The position numbers were made by a program, and so were the translations under genes. The notes under the pieces were generated by a model, which saw nothing but the letters and a program-made list of their open reading frames with translations, ran no database searches and was not told the DNA's origin. A stretch of 59,807 nucleotides of DNA. It comes from an uncultured Bacteroidales bacterium. Its GTDB lineage: Bacteria > Bacteroidota > Bacteroidia > Bacteroidales > F082. The first letter of the stretch is position 1; the number at the start of each line of letters is the position of its first letter. Where the stretch lies: positions 1-59,807 of the forward strand of contig CAJOIS010000015.1 of assembly GCA_905234645.1 (NCBI GenBank). Reading direction: 5' to 3'. Positions 24,128-33,733 of this stretch are shown in pieces.

Positions 24128-25021
24128 TTATTTCACCACGACGCGCTGCACGCCGACACCATTCTCGGTAGCCACGCGCACCATGTACACGCCAGCCTCA
24201 TACTGGCTCATGTCGAGGATTTGCAGGCTGCCGTCAACATCGGCATCGTACACCACTTGACCGATGGTGTTCAACACGGTGATGTGGTTCATGCCATTGG
24301 CCTGAACGGTCACAAAGTTCGAGGTGGGATTGGGATACACATTCACTTCTTGGGTGTTCTCGCCAATCATATCCCAACCGTCAATATAAGCCCAAACGAG
24401 CCAGGAATAGGTTCCACCTATGTCAGACAGGTCAAACCAACCATAGCCATCAACAAAGGCCCAACGATCATTGGGGTTGCCCATGTCAGGAATGGCAAGA
24501 GCAGGATACTGGACAGAACCATCCTGATAATACATCACCCAAATGTTCTCAGTGCCATCAATGGTCACAGGGGTATCCAACAAGATAGTCATAAAACCAG
24601 CGTTTTCCTCCAAACCAGTGACTTCAAAAGCCTGCTGGCTCACCAGCGTACCACCCTCAGCATCGCCACCGACATAGATACGAGCCTCATAGTTTCCTGC
24701 AAACTGAGCATCGCCACCATCAATATAGAGAACAGCTTGAATGGAAGCACCAGCATACTGGGCAAGCATAGAGGCCGGGAACATGGCACCCCAAGAGAAG
24801 GCTATACCTTGAAGGCCCACAACGGAAATATCAATATCCGAAAGGTCATCGGGAGCATAGGTCAAAATTGCAAAGTCCGTGACATCCCTGTCGTTGGACA
24901 CCATAGTGGACATGCCGGAAAGCGTCTGCACGTCGATTCCGTTAACCATGTTTTGTGCTTGTGCGACACCGATAAAGGCGAAGCAGCACACCATCATCAA
25001 TGAAAGTAAACTTTTCTTCAT
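24128..25021 (-). CDS. T9SS-exported protein of unknown function (297 aa)
   Basis: A signal peptide ends at AQAQ (residue 23). The middle (residues 30-215) is a single predicted beta-rich domain with IQAVLYIDGGDAQF, YEARIYVGG and IWVMYYQDGSVQYP, of the sort seen in Bacteroidetes fibronectin- or lectin-like surface domains; I do not recognise a named family. The last 75 residues (VNVYPNPTSNFVTVQANGMN to GVQRVVVK) form a T9SS type A sorting domain. Codon use looks like its neighbours. A minus-strand TATCTTTG box at 25087 and a hairpin at 24077 bracket it as a single-gene unit. Confidence 0.85.
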   Translation of the reverse strand: MKKSLLSLMMVCCFAFIGVAQAQNMVNGIDVQTLSGMSTMVSNDRDVTDFAILTYAPDDLSDIDISVVGLQGIAFSWGAMFPASMLAQYAGASIQAVLYIDGGDAQFAGNYEARIYVGGDAEGGTLVSQQAFEVTGLEENAGFMTILLDTPVTIDGTENIWVMYYQDGSVQYPALAIPDMGNPNDRWAFVDGYGWFDLSDIGGTYSWLVWAYIDGWDMIGENTQEVNVYPNPTSNFVTVQANGMNHITVLNTIGQVVYDADVDGSLQILDMSQYEAGVYMVRVATENGVGVQRVVVK

Positions 25022-25086
25022 AGTTGTTTGTTTAAATGTTTGTATTTAAATGAATTAATTTTTGATAATCCCAACAATTCACGCTG

Positions 25087-25114
25087 CAAAGATAGTCAAG
25101 TTTTAGACACGCAA
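25087..25114 (-). promoter_or_regulatory. Promoter for the 24128 T9SS gene
   Basis: On the minus strand TTG (25114-25112), a 17-base gap and TATCTTTG (25094-25087). The leader to ATG 25021 is about 60 bases. Confidence 0.5.
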
Positions 25115-25142
25115 GGAAAATCATCGTTTTTTATGCTTTTAT

Positions 25143-25173
25143 TTTGTCACATCACCACTTTTCACGATATTTG
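25143..25173 (+). promoter_or_regulatory. Candidate promoter for the DUF6263-like gene
   Basis: TTTG at 25143-25146, 19-base spacer and GATATTTG at 25166-25173, one mismatch from TAnnTTTG. It implies a leader of about 110 bases before ATG 25289, in which I see no conserved RNA element. Confidence 0.4.
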
Positions 25174-25288
25174 CCTGCCCATTTACATGGCATGGCATGT
25201 TTTTTGCCAACAACGACCTGTTCGGATCGAAATTGTATAACAACAAAAACAGCATATCATTAGTATTAACCAAAACACATACACAAAA

Positions 25289-26092
25289 ATGAAAAGCTCA
25301 AAGAAACACCTTATTCCTATGTTCCTGGTCCTCGTCGGACTGGCAACGTTGTCTTTCACAGCTAAAAACGGCGTCACGCTTAGGCTGCACCCCCAACAAG
25401 GCAAGAGTTACATTGTCAACTCCAAGGCTACCATTATGCAAATGATTGAGGTGCAAGGCCAAACCGTTAACGCGAACCAGACCATGGAAATCGGCCAAAG
25501 CTTTACCGTCAAGAACGCCACCGAGGAACAAACCGAATTTGAGGCACAAGTGGAATCCATCAAACTGTCCATCTCAAACATGGGCATGAAGTTGGAATAT
25601 GATTCCGAGCACCCTGAAAAGACCAGTCCCATGGTGGCCGATCAAACGAAAGAATTCGACAAAGTAATCAAGAAGCCCGCCACCCTCACCTATGATGCCT
25701 TAGGCAACAAGACTAGCGAAGCCGAAGAAGCATCCATGAACAATCTGGGCAACGCAATCATCAAACTCCCGGAAGAAGAAATCAGCGTGGGCAGCACCTG
25801 GAAAGCCAGCACCACCCAAAGTGTCAGCGATATGGAGATGACCGTTGAATACACCTACACCGTCACCGCCATCACAAAGAAAACCGTTGACGTCAGCTTC
25901 ACGGGTACCCTCCTGAAAAACACCGACAACATCACAGGTACATACAACGGCACCGCCAGCATCAACCCGAACACTGGCCTTGTCACCCAGAGCAACACCA
26001 AGAGCAATGTTTCCATGACCATGTCGCAGCAAGGGATGACCTTCCCCGTGACCATGGTTAGCAACACCACCGTTACCGTGGCAGAGAAATAA
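25289..26092 (+). CDS. Secreted DUF6263-like protein (267 aa)
   Basis: The N-terminus carries a signal-type hydrophobic segment ending near SFTAK (residue 25). The mature protein has the pattern I associate with DUF6263: a start like LRLHPQQGKSYIVNSKATIM, a central KPATLTYDALGNKTSEAE, then LPEEEISVGSTWKAST, and a C-terminal half of alternating beta strands rich in Thr (TVEYTYTVTAITKKTVDVSF). The fold is probably beta-rich and periplasmic or surface-exposed. There is no T9SS tail and no lipobox. Function is unknown and the family call is from resemblance only. It is convergent with dnaN across an A34 tract. Confidence 0.65.
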   Translation: MKSSKKHLIPMFLVLVGLATLSFTAKNGVTLRLHPQQGKSYIVNSKATIMQMIEVQGQTVNANQTMEIGQSFTVKNATEEQTEFEAQVESIKLSISNMGMKLEYDSEHPEKTSPMVADQTKEFDKVIKKPATLTYDALGNKTSEAEEASMNNLGNAIIKLPEEEISVGSTWKASTTQSVSDMEMTVEYTYTVTAITKKTVDVSFTGTLLKNTDNITGTYNGTASINPNTGLVTQSNTKSNVSMTMSQQGMTFPVTMVSNTTVTVAEK

Positions 26093-26109
26093 TGCTGCTT
26101 TCCATCCAA

Positions 26110-26150
<41 letters not shown>

Positions 26151-26171
26151 ATGCCTTAATTGTTCTGTCAC

Positions 26172-27299
26172 CTAGGCATTGAGCATCACCGGCATGAGAA
26201 GCATCAAAAGATCCTCTGCCTCGTTCTCATTGTCGACGGGAGTGAGGATGCCTGCGCGGTTGGGAGCCGACATCTCTAGCTTCACCTCGTTGGAGTCGAA
26301 GTTCCCCAACATCTCTTGGAAGAAACGTGAGTTGAAGCCGATTTCCATATCGTCGCCCGTGTAGCTGCATGCCAAGCGCTCTTTGGCCTCGTTGTAGAAG
26401 TCGATATCCTCTGCTGTCAGCATGATTTCCTGACCCGTGATGCGGAAACGCACCTGGTGCGTGGCCTTGCTGGAAAACACAGCCACACGGCGAATGGCCG
26501 AGAGGAAAGTCTGACGGTCGATAGTGAGCTGGTTAGGATTCTGCTTCGGGATGACCGCTTCGTAGTTCGGATAACGGCCTTCGAGGAGACGACAGATCAG
26601 CACATAGTCGCCAAACACATACGAGGCATTGGTCTTGTTGAACTCAATGCGGACGGTTTCGTCGGCGAGACCGGCAAGGATGTTCTTCAACTGGTTGATG
26701 GGCTTCTTCGGCATGATGAACGAGGCTACCACGTCCGACTTGACATCCATCCTTCTGTAGCGCACCAGCTTATGGGCATCGGTGGCAACAAAGGTGAGGT
26801 AGTTCTCCGACATCTCCATCAACACACCCGACATGATGGGGCGAATCTCATCCACGCCAGTAGCGAAAACGGTCTTTTCGAAGCCGCGAGCCAGCACATC
26901 GGCAGGGATTTCCCAGACCGAGGTCTCTGTCATCACGGGCAGCTGCGGGAACTCGTCGCTCTTGTGACCTGCCAGTTTGTAGCGGCCCTCACCAGCGATA
27001 AGCTCAACGGCCAAAGAACTATTATCCACATTGATGGTAATCGGCACATCAGGGAAGTTCTTCATGATTTCGAGCAACAGGCGGGCAGGAATCGTCACCT
27101 CGCCCGTGCCTTCCACCATATCTGGAACCATGCTGACCGTCATCGTCACATCAAGGTCTGAGGTCGTGATTTTCAGTTCGTTCTCGGTCAACTGAAACAA
27201 GAAATCATCCAAGATCGGAAGGGTGTTCTTCGTACCGATAACACCACTCAAGGCCTGGAGATTCTTCAATAGTTTAAGGCTTGATACTATGAATTTCAT
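26172..27299 (-). CDS. dnaN: DNA polymerase III beta subunit (sliding clamp)
   Basis: The 375-residue product shows the three repeated clamp domains: KFIVSSLKLLKNLQALSGVI at the start, LLEIMKNFPDVPITINVDNS, GRYKLAGHKSDEFPQLPVM, then RPIMSGVLMEMSENYLTFVA with TDAHKLVRYRR, and a C-terminal end DLLMLLMPVMLNA, close to the usual MPMR/L terminus. It forms the ring that tethers polymerase III to DNA and recruits repair factors. It is monocistronic here, not next to dnaA, which is common in Bacteroidetes. The nearest -7-like element upstream is TACTTTTA, one base from consensus. Confidence 0.97.
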   Translation of the reverse strand: MKFIVSSLKLLKNLQALSGVIGTKNTLPILDDFLFQLTENELKITTSDLDVTMTVSMVPDMVEGTGEVTIPARLLLEIMKNFPDVPITINVDNSSLAVELIAGEGRYKLAGHKSDEFPQLPVMTETSVWEIPADVLARGFEKTVFATGVDEIRPIMSGVLMEMSENYLTFVATDAHKLVRYRRMDVKSDVVASFIMPKKPINQLKNILAGLADETVRIEFNKTNASYVFGDYVLICRLLEGRYPNYEAVIPKQNPNQLTIDRQTFLSAIRRVAVFSSKATHQVRFRITGQEIMLTAEDIDFYNEAKERLACSYTGDDMEIGFNSRFFQEMLGNFDSNEVKLEMSAPNRAGILTPVDNENEAEDLLMLLMPVMLNA

Positions 27300-27394
27300 A
27301 TCGTTATGTTTTTATTTGTCTTTCAAATTTGAAGTTGTAAAAGTACAAAGAAAAGAGATACGGAAAGCTTTTTTGAAGAAAAAAAACTTCATTT

Positions 27395-30300
27395 TTAGAA
27401 TCCGCCCACACTAAATCCAGCATATTTCAAGCGATTCAGGAAATCCAGCATCGACTCATAAGGTACCGCCACATATTGGAAACGGTTGTCGCCTTTCTTC
27501 ACTGTGCGGTTCTTCTCCTTCGTGTCGTACATTCTCTGGTTAATGTCGGAATAGGTGGCATGCACTTGCAACTGTCCATCGCCACAGTTATAGTTGATAT
27601 AGGTCATAAACATGTCATTCTGGAAGAAATACGTGATGTTGCCCAAACGATGGTCGAACACCACGAATCCGTCAACATACTTGTTCACGACATGCTTGCC
27701 AAAGTTGCCTAAGCCAATCTTCCCTACCGAAACGAAAGCGTGCATGTTGTCGTTCCACACCATCTTGAGGTCGGGTATAACGAGCGTTTGGCAATAGAAG
27801 TCCGAAGATTCCATCTGAGGATAGCCTTCCAACTCTATGGCTTGCGCCAACTCTCCAGCCTTCTCTTCATCGTTTTCGGAACGGAAATAATGCAGAAATG
27901 TCGTTTGCGTCAGGTCAATGGATTCACCCGCCATGTTGGCATACACCTCAGCCATGCCTTGCATGATTTCGTCGTCGAAGACAGGGACATTCAACACATT
28001 CAGTCCACTAAAGGTCAGGCTATCATTAGGGTATTGCTCAAAGTTACCATGCACGGCAAACTGAACTAAGGGCAGGTCAAAGCCGAGGTCTGAGCTGCAC
28101 TGTCCCTCCACCAAGCCACGCGAATCAAGCGCGAGCCATGTATCGTAGCTTTGCTTCTCGGTCACCACGAAACGCTCCTTGTTGGGGTCATACCACAATG
28201 TGCCGTTGGAGGGATTCACTTCCACCTTCTCCCTCCTGCCCTTCTTTGGCGTGAGGAACGAGGCAAAGTAACCACCGTCAATGGCTTGCTCGTAATAGAG
28301 ACCGCTGCAGATCTCGGGTGTTTCCTTCTGGATACGCGCCAGGTCAATAGGTATTTGTATCACATCTGGGTTGATGGTAGCCGTTGACGCAAACCATTGG
28401 TACATGGCGGCTAGGGTATCCGACGACGGCATCATTTCCACAATCTTGGTCACCAGGCTATCGCCCACGGTTTCAACCACCTCATAGGTCATAGAGGGCT
28501 TGGGATTGAAGCCTTCCAAGGCAAAATGACCGTCATACATGCCATATTCCTCGGTAGCCGTCAAAGTAACCTTGCCCTTGAAAGCAAACTGGGGACTCAG
28601 CTCAATGGCACTCGCATCGGTGAGATAGGCGACACCACGGGTCACGCCAGCCCTGGGGGCGATGGAATCCATGAATACCGGCGTGCGAGTGCCGTCGGCA
28701 GCCACATAGTCCCAATAGCCTTGAGCCATGTAATTGTTACGGCTTTGGATGTCGATAACAGCATCTTTGTAAAGATGGAAACGATTCAAAGTATCGGCGA
28801 GCAGTTCACCATTCACGGGATCCAACTTCGACTCAGCGTTGATGTCGACGTCGTGTTCATACGGGAAGACGGCTGCATCAGCCACACGGATGATCTTCAC
28901 GTCATGGGCGTGAATCACATAGTTCGTCATGTCGTATTCGGCATTCATGCTATAGAACTGCAAAGAATCCTGCCCGGGCACCAAGGAGATGAACTTGGAG
29001 GCGTTGTTATGCACGGCAAGCAGCTCCTCATGCGTTGTAGCCGTGGCATAGTCGCCAAAGGACTCCATGGGATTATACAAACGCAAGCTGTTTGTTGCCA
29101 TGTCCCATTCGGCTTCTTTCAACGAGCAGACGTATTGGTTCATCGGGAAGTCCAGGTTGCTGTTCATGTCCAGATAGTCATATTTCACCTTTTGCTCGTC
29201 AAAGTCGACATTGGCCCTGTAGTTGGTGGCCGAAAAAGCGACCGAGGTGCTGTCGGCAGAATAAAGGAGGAAGTTCGCCGAATCGGCCACAAAGGTACGC
29301 GAGTCCAAAGCAAAATGGTCGGAGTCGAATTCCGTCAGGCCAAAGCGCAACTTGCCATCGGCAGAATAACCGTCGGGCGACAATGATGTCTTACCTCTAA
29401 AGTAAGTGTCGCCATACATGCATATTGGTTTGTCAATGGTCTCTGTAGTCAGTTCGGGCTTAAAGACATCCCATCTGAGCTTCAAGGCATCAGCCGATGC
29501 CATCGGGAAGCCCGTTCCGTCTTCAAATGGCACCATCTTGAACTCATTGGTAATGGCTGTCACCATTTCCGGATATAGCATAAACTGGTCGGACCTAAAC
29601 TGCGAAGTCTGGTAATCCAACACACCCGAGCCATAGAAACCACTTGACGAAAGGTGTACAATCTCATGCAGTCGGCCCGATCCGTCATACATGGGATAGG
29701 AATCCGTGTCGCCATTGCCGATTTGATGTCTGAAACCCAAGGAATAATCGTCCATCACCACCAAGGGTTCCTCAATGTCGGGCAGAATGCCGCCCGACAC
29801 CAAATGGCCATCGAAACGCACCTTTCTCATAGAAAGGTCGTTGAGGCTGTCGACAAGGAATGGATACAAGCTGTAATAGAACTTGCCTTCCAGGTCGGCA
29901 GATGATGCCACAGAGTCGAGGTTGCCAGGATTGAAGACTCCTCCGTTGGTTTTCCTGTAAAATTTGTAACCTTCTGCATCGCTATAGAACATAGGATACT
30001 CAGGCGTGACTTCTCGGCTTGACTTGTTATCGCCCTTGTCAATAAGCAAACGACCTTTCAGCCTTTCCAGGGTGCCGTCCACAGGGATGATGCGGTTGTT
30101 GTCACGGGCATAGAAGCGCAGGGAGTCCACCTTATTCATCTTAATGGTAAACTCATCGTAAAGAAACAGGCAGTCTTTGGTGAAGAACTCGAACATACCG
30201 GCCAAGATGCCGCCAGAGAACCTGAAGTTCTTGTTCTTTTTCAGCGTGACACGTCCATTGTCGGGCACGATGACCACATGCTTGCGGTCGCTCAACGAAA

Positions 30301-32038
30301 TGGCTGAGCCATCATAACCGTCAATTTGGCTGGTGATACCATAAACGAGCAGATCATTGGTGGCCAAGTCGAGACGCATGTTAGGTTGACGGTTTTTGGT
30401 CACCGTGTGGAACTTGATCACGTCATAATCAATGACATCCCTATAGGAATCTATTACATCGAAGAAACGAGGCAAGGCCGTCACCCATTGGGTTTGGGCG
30501 TCATATTCCATATAGCCTTCTGCCTGCAGGCGCAACACGAGTGTGATGACTTGTTCCGTAGGATAACCGAGATACGAAGTAAGGTCGCCGAGATAGAAAT
30601 GCACTTGCCGTTCTACATTGCCAAAACCTTTCAGGAACTTCTCAAGGCGAATCATGGGGTGTGTGCCGTCGAGGCCCTGCAAGCGCTTGAAATCCTCATA
30701 CCTGAAATAGTTCGTCGACACCACGTCGCCTTCACTCGTATGGTTGACACCTTCCATGCGCCAGAAATCAACGATAGCCTCATCGACATTCCAATACATA
30801 GCCTCAATGAAGATGTCGACGCCGTGGTAATAGTCATGGAAAGGTGCCTCGCTGTAGTTCTTGTCCGAACGAAAAACCATCATGCTCCGCTTCTTGTTGT
30901 CGAACCTGAAGCCCAAATCGTTATGGTAAATGGAATCCAAACTCACGCGACCGGCCACCGTATCGGGCAGATAAAGGCGCATCATCGCGCGGTCGGCAAC
31001 CAAAAGTTCATCGTCCGACATCGTGAAACGCGACGACTCCACCTTCACTACTTCCGTGCCATTGCGACGGAAATGGAGCATAGCCTTGTTTTGCACGCCA
31101 CCAAACACTTCCACCATATTACCCATCATTCCGATACCACCCTCAAAATCAACATTTTTCATTAGGTCATGAATGCTGTAATCAGAACGGTATGATTTCA
31201 CGCGCGGATACATGGTCTTGTCATTCGGGGCGTTGACCATCACCTTGTCCTCAAAACGGCAAAGGATATTGCGGTTAAAGTGTTTTTGCTCAAAAAACAT
31301 GACCGAATCTATGGCATATTCCGATCGGTTCAAATCAATGACATAGAAATCGGGCAAGGTCACAAAGACATTATCCGCCGAAATGCCGAAACGCGACCAG
31401 TCGGCACGACCACCCTGACCTTTCCAGCTGTTTTCTTCCATGGTAAAAACGCCCTTTGTCAACTTGATGACCGACTCGTCATTTTGGGATGCCAGCACCA
31501 GTGTGCCATCCACTGTCAGCTCAAACTTTTCCGTCGAAGGAAACCCCATCAGCGCGTCACGAACCATCCACTTGGAGTTGCCTTTCGCCGACAGCACCTT
31601 CTCGACAAAAATATTGTGGCATGAAGACAAATATTTGTCCATACCATTCATCGATTTTTGTGCCTTGGCCTCAGTGTAGGTCAGCCAGTTGTTCACGTCC
31701 TTATGGGTCAACCCCGCAGCCGTAGGAATCCTCTGCAAAACAGCCACAAAATTGAAGGTATTGGGATAGGCCAAAGCACCGCCCTTCGAATGAAACAGTT
31801 CACAAAGCCGGATCACCGAATTGACTTCAGCATCGGAATAATAGCTGTCCCATACGCCACGGAAAGCCTTCATCATGTTGGCAGCCTCGTCCCTATCCTG
31901 CTTCGATGTGGACGAACTCAGATAAGCCGTCAGCTGGTCATAGAATGCATTCTTCTCCGCGGAGAAAAAAGCCTGGGCAAAAGCGGATGACATGCCAAAA
32001 AAAAGCGACAATACAGCAACAAGGATTCCTTTTTTCAT
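27395..32038 (-). CDS. Very large secreted protein of unknown function (1547 aa)
   Basis: A signal peptide ends at SAFAQ (about residue 22). No T9SS tail, lipobox or later membrane segment is visible, so the protein is probably periplasmic or outer-membrane associated. The body has repeated beta-rich stretches of related flavour, such as LRFYARDNNRIIPVDGTLER, LQFYSMNAEYDMTNYVIHAH and VIDIQSRNNYMAQGYWDYVA, and the word DSLRFY/DSLQFY recurs, hinting at stacked beta-solenoid or barrel-like modules. I do not recognise a family. It is the last gene of the eight-gene minus-strand run and follows prmA by 20 bases. Nothing suggests truncation. Confidence 0.85.
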   Translation of the reverse strand: MKKGILVAVLSLFFGMSSAFAQAFFSAEKNAFYDQLTAYLSSSTSKQDRDEAANMMKAFRGVWDSYYSDAEVNSVIRLCELFHSKGGALAYPNTFNFVAVLQRIPTAAGLTHKDVNNWLTYTEAKAQKSMNGMDKYLSSCHNIFVEKVLSAKGNSKWMVRDALMGFPSTEKFELTVDGTLVLASQNDESVIKLTKGVFTMEENSWKGQGGRADWSRFGISADNVFVTLPDFYVIDLNRSEYAIDSVMFFEQKHFNRNILCRFEDKVMVNAPNDKTMYPRVKSYRSDYSIHDLMKNVDFEGGIGMMGNMVEVFGGVQNKAMLHFRRNGTEVVKVESSRFTMSDDELLVADRAMMRLYLPDTVAGRVSLDSIYHNDLGFRFDNKKRSMMVFRSDKNYSEAPFHDYYHGVDIFIEAMYWNVDEAIVDFWRMEGVNHTSEGDVVSTNYFRYEDFKRLQGLDGTHPMIRLEKFLKGFGNVERQVHFYLGDLTSYLGYPTEQVITLVLRLQAEGYMEYDAQTQWVTALPRFFDVIDSYRDVIDYDVIKFHTVTKNRQPNMRLDLATNDLLVYGITSQIDGYDGSAISLSDRKHVVIVPDNGRVTLKKNKNFRFSGGILAGMFEFFTKDCLFLYDEFTIKMNKVDSLRFYARDNNRIIPVDGTLERLKGRLLIDKGDNKSSREVTPEYPMFYSDAEGYKFYRKTNGGVFNPGNLDSVASSADLEGKFYYSLYPFLVDSLNDLSMRKVRFDGHLVSGGILPDIEEPLVVMDDYSLGFRHQIGNGDTDSYPMYDGSGRLHEIVHLSSSGFYGSGVLDYQTSQFRSDQFMLYPEMVTAITNEFKMVPFEDGTGFPMASADALKLRWDVFKPELTTETIDKPICMYGDTYFRGKTSLSPDGYSADGKLRFGLTEFDSDHFALDSRTFVADSANFLLYSADSTSVAFSATNYRANVDFDEQKVKYDYLDMNSNLDFPMNQYVCSLKEAEWDMATNSLRLYNPMESFGDYATATTHEELLAVHNNASKFISLVPGQDSLQFYSMNAEYDMTNYVIHAHDVKIIRVADAAVFPYEHDVDINAESKLDPVNGELLADTLNRFHLYKDAVIDIQSRNNYMAQGYWDYVAADGTRTPVFMDSIAPRAGVTRGVAYLTDASAIELSPQFAFKGKVTLTATEEYGMYDGHFALEGFNPKPSMTYEVVETVGDSLVTKIVEMMPSSDTLAAMYQWFASTATINPDVIQIPIDLARIQKETPEICSGLYYEQAIDGGYFASFLTPKKGRREKVEVNPSNGTLWYDPNKERFVVTEKQSYDTWLALDSRGLVEGQCSSDLGFDLPLVQFAVHGNFEQYPNDSLTFSGLNVLNVPVFDDEIMQGMAEVYANMAGESIDLTQTTFLHYFRSENDEEKAGELAQAIELEGYPQMESSDFYCQTLVIPDLKMVWNDNMHAFVSVGKIGLGNFGKHVVNKYVDGFVVFDHRLGNITYFFQNDMFMTYINYNCGDGQLQVHATYSDINQRMYDTKEKNRTVKKGDNRFQYVAVPYESMLDFLNRLKYAGFSVGGF

Positions 32039-32058
32039 TCTAATCTACCTGTTATCAA

Positions 32059-32886
32059 TCATTTAACAAACTCTGCAGCCACCCAGTTGTTACGGCTTAG
32101 GTGACGGCGATAACGAAGGCCCAGCCTCTCGGCCTCGCCTTTGATGCTCTCCAAATCCTCAGTGTAAAAGCCGCTGAAGAAGATGTGGGCACCAGCTTTC
32201 ATCGCATCCACATAATAATGCATATCGCGAAGCAAGATGTTGCGGTTGATGTTCGCCAAAACCACATCATAACATCCTTTGATGGCCAAAGCATCTCCCA
32301 ACACAATCTCAATGTCAGAGATGCCATTCAACTCGCAATTGGTAAAGGCATTACGATAGGCCCACTCGTCATTGTCAATAGCAACGACATATGTCGCTCC
32401 CAGCTTCTTGGCAAGTATGGCCAACACGGCAGTACCGCTTCCCATGTCAAGGACTTCTTTTCCTTGGAAGTCCGTTTCCAACATCAGTTGGATGATTTGT
32501 GCAGTAGTCTCGTGGTTGGCCGTACCAAACGACATTTTGGGTTCAATGACGAGGTCGAACTCAAAACTCTGGTCGGCCTCATGGAATGGGGCACGCACAC
32601 GGCAACGCTCGTTGACCACCACGGGCTGATATGAAGCCTCCCAAAGCTCGTTCCAGTCCTTGTCGGGCATCTCCTCCACCCTTAACAAACGAACATCAGA
32701 AAACGACGGCTCATCCAAGAGGGTTTCCACAGCCACGTCATCGCGACAATCCGCCGAGCAATAGGCCTTAAGGCTTTGCCCTTCGTCCATAAACGAATCA
32801 AAACCCATCTCAGCCAGCATGGTAACCAACATGTCATGCTGAATGTCGGAACCTGGAGCAGTAAAAGTGTACTCGAAAGTCTTCAT
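32059..32886 (-). CDS. prmA: Ribosomal protein L11 methyltransferase
   Basis: PrmA trimethylates L11 at several positions. The 275-residue product has an N-terminal substrate-recognition domain (about residues 1-110, including DKDWNELWEASYQPVVVNER) and a Rossmann methyltransferase domain with motif I VLDMGSGTAVLAILAKKLGA, motif II VVAIDNDEWAYRNAFTNCEL and the NINRN loop (VLANINRNILL) that replaces the NPPY of related enzymes. FGTANHETTAQIIQLML is the typical GTGxHxTT region with Asn in place of Gly-x. The ATG overlaps the tpiA stop by 4 bases, so the two are translationally coupled. Confidence 0.93.
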   Translation of the reverse strand: MKTFEYTFTAPGSDIQHDMLVTMLAEMGFDSFMDEGQSLKAYCSADCRDDVAVETLLDEPSFSDVRLLRVEEMPDKDWNELWEASYQPVVVNERCRVRAPFHEADQSFEFDLVIEPKMSFGTANHETTAQIIQLMLETDFQGKEVLDMGSGTAVLAILAKKLGATYVVAIDNDEWAYRNAFTNCELNGISDIEIVLGDALAIKGCYDVVLANINRNILLRDMHYYVDAMKAGAHIFFSGFYTEDLESIKGEAERLGLRYRRHLSRNNWVAAEFVK

Positions 32887-33662
32887 TCTTCACCGATATG
32901 TGAGGCTTGGTTACATATGGAGACAAAGTCTTCAGCCTTCAAGGAGGCACCACCAATCAAGCCGCCGTCGACATCGGGCTGCGAGAACAGCTCGGTGGCG
33001 TTTTTGGCATTGCAGCTGCCACCATAGAGGATGCGAATCTCGTCGGCTGTGGCTTCGTCGTAGTGCTCTTTGATCAAAGAACGGATGTAAGCATGCATCT
33101 CCTGTGCTTGCTCGGGTGTGGCGGTCTTACCTGTGCCGATAGCCCAAACGGGTTCGTAGGCGATGATGGTGTCGTAGATGGCGTCACCGTCCAAGTGGAA
33201 CAGGCCCTTTTCCAGCTGTTCCTTGACGACATCGAAATGACGGCCTGCCTCACGCTCCTCCAGCACCTCTCCAACACAATAGATTGGAGACATATTATTC
33301 TCAATCAGACGGTTGATCTTCTCGGCAAGGATTTCGTTGGTCTCGCCAAAATATTTCCTTCTCTCGCTGTGACCGACGATGCAGTAGTCCACATCTATGG
33401 ATTTCAGCATCTTGGCCGACACCTCGCCCGTATAGGCACCCTTGTCGTAGGCGCTGCAATTCTGTGCGCCCACATTGAAACGTTGTTCGTCGAACTCATA
33501 GTCCGTCAGCATCTCAAGATAGGGGAACGGTGGGCAGATGATCACTTCGCAATCCAGCTCGTCCTGTTCGTCAAGGCGGTCAAGGATGTCATCAACCAAA
33601 GTCTCGGCCTCATCGAAATTGAGGTTCATTTTCCAGTTTCCTGCAACGATTTTGCTTCTCAT
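32883..33662 (-). CDS. tpiA: Triosephosphate isomerase
   Basis: The glycolytic isomerase, 259 residues. The active-site Lys is in GNWKMNL near residue 12, the electrophilic His in IVGHSERRKYFGE, and the catalytic Glu in IIAYEPVWAIGTGKTATPEQ, with the mobile loop following. The C-terminal phosphate-binding stretch ILYGGSCNAKNATELFSQPD and VDGGLIGGASLK is intact. It lies within the packed eight-gene minus-strand run, 71 bases after the LysM esterase and overlapping prmA by 4 bases. In other Bacteroidales tpiA also sits close to the DUF1599 and MauE-like genes, so this arrangement is a conserved neighbourhood. Confidence 0.97.
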   Translation of the reverse strand: MRSKIVAGNWKMNLNFDEAETLVDDILDRLDEQDELDCEVIICPPFPYLEMLTDYEFDEQRFNVGAQNCSAYDKGAYTGEVSAKMLKSIDVDYCIVGHSERRKYFGETNEILAEKINRLIENNMSPIYCVGEVLEEREAGRHFDVVKEQLEKGLFHLDGDAIYDTIIAYEPVWAIGTGKTATPEQAQEMHAYIRSLIKEHYDEATADEIRILYGGSCNAKNATELFSQPDVDGGLIGGASLKAEDFVSICNQASHIGEE

Positions 33663-33733
33663 TTTATTCTCATTTTAAGGTTAAATTCCATCAGGTTTTA
33701 AAAGACAAAGATACATCTTTTTCCATTACCGTG

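Noticed and set aside
24113..25003. 296-codon plus-strand open frame over the 24128 T9SS gene
   Set aside because: The minus strand has a signal peptide and a T9SS tail; the plus frame has neither a motif nor a promoter.
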